Source: Albitalea sp966211955 (GTDB lineage Bacteria; Pseudomonadota; Gammaproteobacteria; Burkholderiales; Burkholderiaceae_C). Taken from it: a stretch of 64,000 bases of DNA. Under the pieces are notes generated by a model. The model was not told where the DNA came from and searched no databases. It saw nothing but the letters and a program-made list of their open reading frames with translations. The stretch covers positions 6,740 through 70,739 of the forward strand of contig CBIHOF010000027.1 in NCBI GenBank assembly GCA_966211955.1, read 5' to 3'. Position numbers and translations under genes: made by a program. Positions within the stretch are counted from its first letter, which is position 1. Every line of letters starts with the position of its first letter. This document shows positions 61,086 to 64,000 of the stretch, piece by piece.

Positions 61086-61811
61086 ATGCGCCTGGCCATG
61101 ATTGCTGCCGCCATGCTGGCCACGCTTTCCGTCGGCAGCGCGGGCGCCTCGTGCGATGGCACGGTGCTTGGAACCTCTCGCACGCTCACCCTGCCGCGAG
61201 AGGCTGCGGCCTATGGCACTGCGCAGCACGCGGCGCTCGGGCTGGCACCGGACGAAGTGGTGCTCACCTTCGACGACGGGCCGCGGCCGGAGTCGACGCC
61301 GCGCGTGCTGCAGGCGCTGAAGGCGCAGTGCGTGCGCGCCACCTTCTTCATGGTGGGCGAACCGCTGGCGCAGCATGCCGAGCTGGCGAAGCAGGTGCGT
61401 GCCGAAGGCCATTCGGTGGGCATGCACGGCTTTCACCACCTGGCTTTCGGTGAACTGCCGGAGACCGCGCAACTCGCCGACCTGGCCGACGTGCAGCAGG
61501 CGTACCGGCAGGTGTTCGGCACCGACGCGGCGGCCTATCGCTTTCCTTTCCTCGCCGAGACGCCGGTGCTGCTTGCTGCGCTGAAGGAACGCCGCATCAC
61601 GGTGATGTCGGTCGACGCGGGCATTGAAGACTGGGTCCCCGCGACCGCACAGGTGCTGGCCGACCGCATGGTCGAGCGGCTTGCGGGCACCTGCGGCGGC
61701 ATCCTGCTGCTGCACGACGCACAGGACCAGACGGCCGATGCATTGCCCTTGCTGCTGCAGACGCTGAAGGCGAAGGGCTACCGGGTGGTGCACCTGGAGT
61801 GGGATCGATGA
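61086..61811 (+). CDS. CE4-type polysaccharide deacetylase (NodB homology domain)
   Basis: 241 residues, exported (RLAMIAAAMLATLSVGSAGA). LTFDDGP carries Asp63 and Asp64 (base and metal), HSVGMHGFHHLAFGE carries His113 and His117 in the metal-site motif, YRFPF is motif 3 and ILLLHDA motif 5. The metal site is complete. GAGG at 61074-61077 favours ATG 61086 over GTG 61077. CE4 enzymes remove N- or O-acetyl from chitin, peptidoglycan or xylan; which applies here is unknown. It lies 10 bp after the MFS gene. Confidence 0.85.
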   Translation: MRLAMIAAAMLATLSVGSAGASCDGTVLGTSRTLTLPREAAAYGTAQHAALGLAPDEVVLTFDDGPRPESTPRVLQALKAQCVRATFFMVGEPLAQHAELAKQVRAEGHSVGMHGFHHLAFGELPETAQLADLADVQQAYRQVFGTDAAAYRFPFLAETPVLLAALKERRITVMSVDAGIEDWVPATAQVLADRMVERLAGTCGGILLLHDAQDQTADALPLLLQTLKAKGYRVVHLEWDR

Positions 61812-61866
61812 AGAACAACCAGGCCCGTCGCCTGTCCGGTGACCGGGCCGAGGGGAGGACAACACC

Positions 61867-62592
61867 ATGAACGCCATCACACGCACCGGCGCCGCGCTTT
61901 GGGCCGCCGGTCTTCCTTGCCTGGCTTTCGGGGCCGAGATCAACCTCGTCGAGCAGGCGGCCGAAGGCGGCCCGGCGCTGCTCGTGACGCTGGGGCTGTC
62001 CATCCTGTTCCTGGCCGTGACCATCGAGCGCCTGATGCACCTGCGTGCAAAGGCCGTGGTGCCGCGCGACCTGCTGGCGCGCGTGGCACCGCTGTGGGCG
62101 GCGCAACGCTTCGACGAACTTGAGAAGCTGCTGGCCGACGATGGCAGCACCCTGGCGCGTGTGATCGCGTGCATGGTCGCCCAGCGGCATCAGCCCTACG
62201 AGGTGGTCAACATGGCCGCGGGCGACGTCGCTTCGATGGCATTGCGCCAGCATCAGCAAAAGGCCTACGCACTGGCGATCGTCGCGACCATCGCGCCGAT
62301 CGTCGGCCTGCTGGGCACGGTGCTGGGCATGATCGACTCCTTCCACGTGATCGCCTATGCGGACGGCATGGGCAACCCGGCCTTGCTGGCGGGCGGCATC
62401 TCGAAGGCGCTGGTGAACACGGCGGCCGGCTTGACGGTCGCCTTGCCGGCACTGGGCATGCACCACTTCTTCAAGCACCGGCTGGCGACGTTCGGGCTGG
62501 CGCTGGAAATGCAGGTCAACACACTGATCCAGCAGCATTTCCTGCCCCAGCCGGAAGCGCCGGCCTTGCGCGTGGTGCAGCATGCGAATTAG
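61867..62592 (+). CDS. exbB: ExbB/TolQ/MotA-family proton channel
   Basis: 241 residues. The N-terminal helix (WAAGLPCLAFG, possibly a signal) is followed by LLVTLGLSILFLAVTIERLM (TM1), a cytoplasmic region, and two long helices, YALAIVATIAPIVGLLGTVLGMIDSF and ISKALVNTAAGLTVALPALGMHHFF, the ExbB/TolQ signature. With ExbD it converts proton flow into work on TonB-type proteins. GAGGGGAGG precedes ATG 61867. It overlaps exbD by 11 bp. A dedicated ExbB at the end of a glycan operon could serve the receptors of this region. Confidence 0.92.
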   Translation: MNAITRTGAALWAAGLPCLAFGAEINLVEQAAEGGPALLVTLGLSILFLAVTIERLMHLRAKAVVPRDLLARVAPLWAAQRFDELEKLLADDGSTLARVIACMVAQRHQPYEVVNMAAGDVASMALRQHQQKAYALAIVATIAPIVGLLGTVLGMIDSFHVIAYADGMGNPALLAGGISKALVNTAAGLTVALPALGMHHFFKHRLATFGLALEMQVNTLIQQHFLPQPEAPALRVVQHAN

Positions 62593-63004
62593 CCTGGGCG
62601 AAGACGAACAGCCGGAGATCGGCCTGATCGCGCTGATCGACTGCATCTTCTTCCTGCTGATGTTCTTCATGGTGGCGACCTCGTTCAAGCAGTCCGTTGG
62701 CGAGAAGCCTCAGAAGGAGCTGCCCGTGAACTTGCCGGCGGCCCAGATGAGCCTGGAGCGCGTGGGCGCCGGCGCGCCGCCGCTTACCGTGGGCGTCGAC
62801 AAGCGCGGCAAGCTGTATCTCGATGGCAGCGCGGTGTCAGTGCAGGAGCTGCACGATCGCCTGAAGCAGGAAGCCGAACGCAACCCCGGGCGACCCATCC
62901 GCATCGATGGCGATGAGATGGCGCGCTACCAGGACATCGTGCACGTGCTCGACCTGTGCCAGTTCGAGGGCTTCACCAAGATCTCGATGCACACGCGTCA
63001 ATGA
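62582..63004 (+). CDS. exbD: ExbD/TolR-family biopolymer transport protein
   Basis: 140 residues. One membrane helix, IALIDCIFFLLMFFMVATSF, holds the essential proton-path Asp20, and the periplasmic part (LTVGVDKRGKLYLDGSAVSV, RPIRIDGDEMARYQDIVHVL) has the TolR/ExbD fold. It is the partner of the overlapping exbB. Its last four bases (ATGA) are shared with the start of the next gene, which suggests that the three products form one complex. Confidence 0.93.
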   Translation: MRISLGEDEQPEIGLIALIDCIFFLLMFFMVATSFKQSVGEKPQKELPVNLPAAQMSLERVGAGAPPLTVGVDKRGKLYLDGSAVSVQELHDRLKQEAERNPGRPIRIDGDEMARYQDIVHVLDLCQFEGFTKISMHTRQ

Positions 63005-64000
63005 AGCTCGAAGCGCGCCAGTCGCCGCTGCTGTCCCTGGTCGGGGCCGTGGCCACGCAGGTGGTGCGCTCGCCCTACCTGTCGCTGTCCGTGGTGGCAC
63101 ATGCCGGGTTGCTGGCGCTGTTGTACTACTTCGGCAGCTACCAGGTGGAACTGCGCGAGCAACAGGCCGAGCTTGCGTCGAGCCTGCGCGCGACTCAGCA
63201 CGCCAGCACGGCCAAGCGCCTGCAGGACCTGCAGACCATCAAGCAACTGTTGGAAAGGTCGGCCGACGACGGTGATGCCGCGCCGCCGCCGAGTCAAGCC
63301 GCAGCATCGGCGCCGCAAACGCCCGAGGAGATGGTGAAGCAGGCGCGAGAGTTGTCGAAGGAAATCGACGCGATCGACAAGGAGATCCGGGCGAAGGAAG
63401 AGGCGACGCTGCTCGGCGAGTCCAAGCCGTCAACCGAAGCCAAGCCTGCCGAGCCGCCGCCTGCAGAGCCCGCCTCGGCTGCGCGGCTGCCGGCCGAGCG
63501 GCCATCGGCGGAGCCGTCACCGGCTGCATCCAGCGGGTCCGACATCGGCAAGGCTGGCGCCGGCGCACAAGAGCCCGTCACCCAGGAGGCCGCGGCCACT
63601 GAAGTCGCCAAGCTCGAAACCAAGGCGCGCAGCACGCTGGCCAAGCGACTGCAGCGCCTGGAGGCCAAGGCCAACGGGGTAGAGGTCGAGGCGAACGGGC
63701 GCGGCGCGAGCGGTGAGGCTTCTGCCAGCAGTCCGGTGGCGTCTGCCGCGCGCTGCAGCCAGGGCAAGCCCGTGCGCGCCGAGATGGCGGATTTCATCCG
63801 CACGGACCCCCGCATCGCGCAGACGCAGTCCACGAAGAGGTACTTCGGCGGCCCGGACTTCTTCGACCATGGCATCGGCCAGGTTCCGCCGGTCGAAACA
63901 GCGGGCATGGCGCCCGGGCGCGGACGCATGATCGGCGCGGGCGGGGAGTACGCGAACCGCCTGTACCTGAACAGCTGGTACCTGATCGGTCCGTTTGCCG
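63001..64000 (+). CDS. Membrane-anchored coiled-coil protein with Pro/Ala/Glu linker, TonB-like layout; 3' end outside window
   Basis: At least 333 codons, open to the window end. A membrane helix (about 28-46, LSLSVVAHAGLLALLYYFGS) follows a short cytoplasmic start. Then come two coiled-coil stretches (about 47-87 and 108-145), a Pro/Ala/Glu/Ser-rich linker (about 140-195), a third coiled coil (about 200-225), and a folded domain containing FFDHGIGQVPPVETAG and RLYLNSWYLIGPFA. The N-in helix plus extended Pro-rich periplasmic part is how TonB looks, but no TonB C-terminal domain is seen in the part present; WYLIGPF recalls beta-sandwich modules. Overlap with exbD by ATGA suggests a joint complex. 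I do not recognise the family. Confidence 0.75.
   Translation, partial: MKLEARQSPLLSLVGAVATQVVRSPYLSLSVVAHAGLLALLYYFGSYQVELREQQAELASSLRATQHASTAKRLQDLQTIKQLLERSADDGDAAPPPSQAAASAPQTPEEMVKQARELSKEIDAIDKEIRAKEEATLLGESKPSTEAKPAEPPPAEPASAARLPAERPSAEPSPAASSGSDIGKAGAGAQEPVTQEAAATEVAKLETKARSTLAKRLQRLEAKANGVEVEANGRGASGEASASSPVASAARCSQGKPVRAEMADFIRTDPRIAQTQSTKRYFGGPDFFDHGIGQVPPVETAGMAPGRGRMIGAGGEYANRLYLNSWYLIGPFA

Noticed and set aside
1..64000. CRISPR arrays, insertion sequences, rRNA genes, phage or replication origins
   Set aside because: No repeat-spacer pattern, transposase or integrase motif, rRNA segment or DnaA-box cluster was seen, although the intron-bearing tRNA and the GH74 relic hint at past rearrangement.

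Overview
The window is a GC-rich stretch of a Gram-negative, probably betaproteobacterial (Burkholderiales-like) chromosome. That placement is inferred from base composition, the proteobacterial envelope systems, and a tRNA gene carrying an Azoarcus-type group I intron. Almost all of it is one large polysaccharide-utilisation region whose enzyme set matches xyloglucan, including fucosylated, galactosylated, arabinosylated and O-acetylated forms, plus the xylose pathway that would consume the product.

Layout. 1-601: tail of a zinc-type alcohol dehydrogenase and an intron-interrupted tRNA-Thr. 670-5523: TonB-dependent receptor 1 (minus) divergent from a flavin-dependent tryptophan-halogenase-family protein. 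5641-10162: MacA-MacB-TolC-type efflux operon. 10227-13875: CE1-like esterase, a short-chain dehydrogenase resembling L-fucose dehydrogenases, and a degenerate peptidase-like protein. 13896-18799 (minus): SGNH esterase 1, a small membrane/coiled-coil protein, an HD-GYP phosphodiesterase and GH9 enzyme 1. 18951-30163 (minus, one probable operon): surface lipoprotein, TonB-dependent receptor 2, GH51, GH43, and the ABC importer XylF-XylH-XylG. 30336-34435 (minus): GH29 and GH95 alpha-L-fucosidases. 34712-44526 (minus, one probable operon): plug-only receptor fragment, GH35, GH74, SGNH esterase 2, GH1, GPH symporter, GH5. 44775-48897 (minus): xylR-xylB-xylA. 49288-64000 (plus, one probable operon): GH39, GH31, two GH2, GH9 enzyme 2, MFS transporter, CE4 deacetylase, ExbB, ExbD and a TonB-like anchored protein cut off by the window end.

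How it works together (inference from families). Secreted GH9/GH5/GH74 enzymes cut the glucan backbone. Lipoprotein and TonB receptor 2 capture and import oligosaccharides, perhaps powered by the local ExbB/ExbD. SGNH esterases, fucosidases (GH29, GH95), beta-galactosidases (GH35, GH2 x2), arabinofuranosidases (GH51, GH43), alpha-xylosidase (GH31), beta-xylosidase (GH39) and beta-glucosidase (GH1) strip the oligosaccharides. Xylose enters through XylFHG and is converted by XylA and XylB.

The strongest regulatory signal is a roughly 45-bp DNA box found seven times (at about 3.9, 10.2, 15.2, 18.9, 30.3, 48.9 and 49.1 kb) in front of the receptors, esterases, GH9 gene, xylR and the GH39 operon. 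Its gene-proximal part resembles the TTAGTTTG/CAAACTAA operator of ROK-family XylR repressors, and a ROK-family xylR sits next to the best palindrome. Other notable items are the tRNA intron, a relic of a second GH74 gene, a stand-alone receptor plug fragment, a G10 tract in a receptor leader, and a candidate surface glycan-binding lipoprotein with no recognisable SusD similarity.
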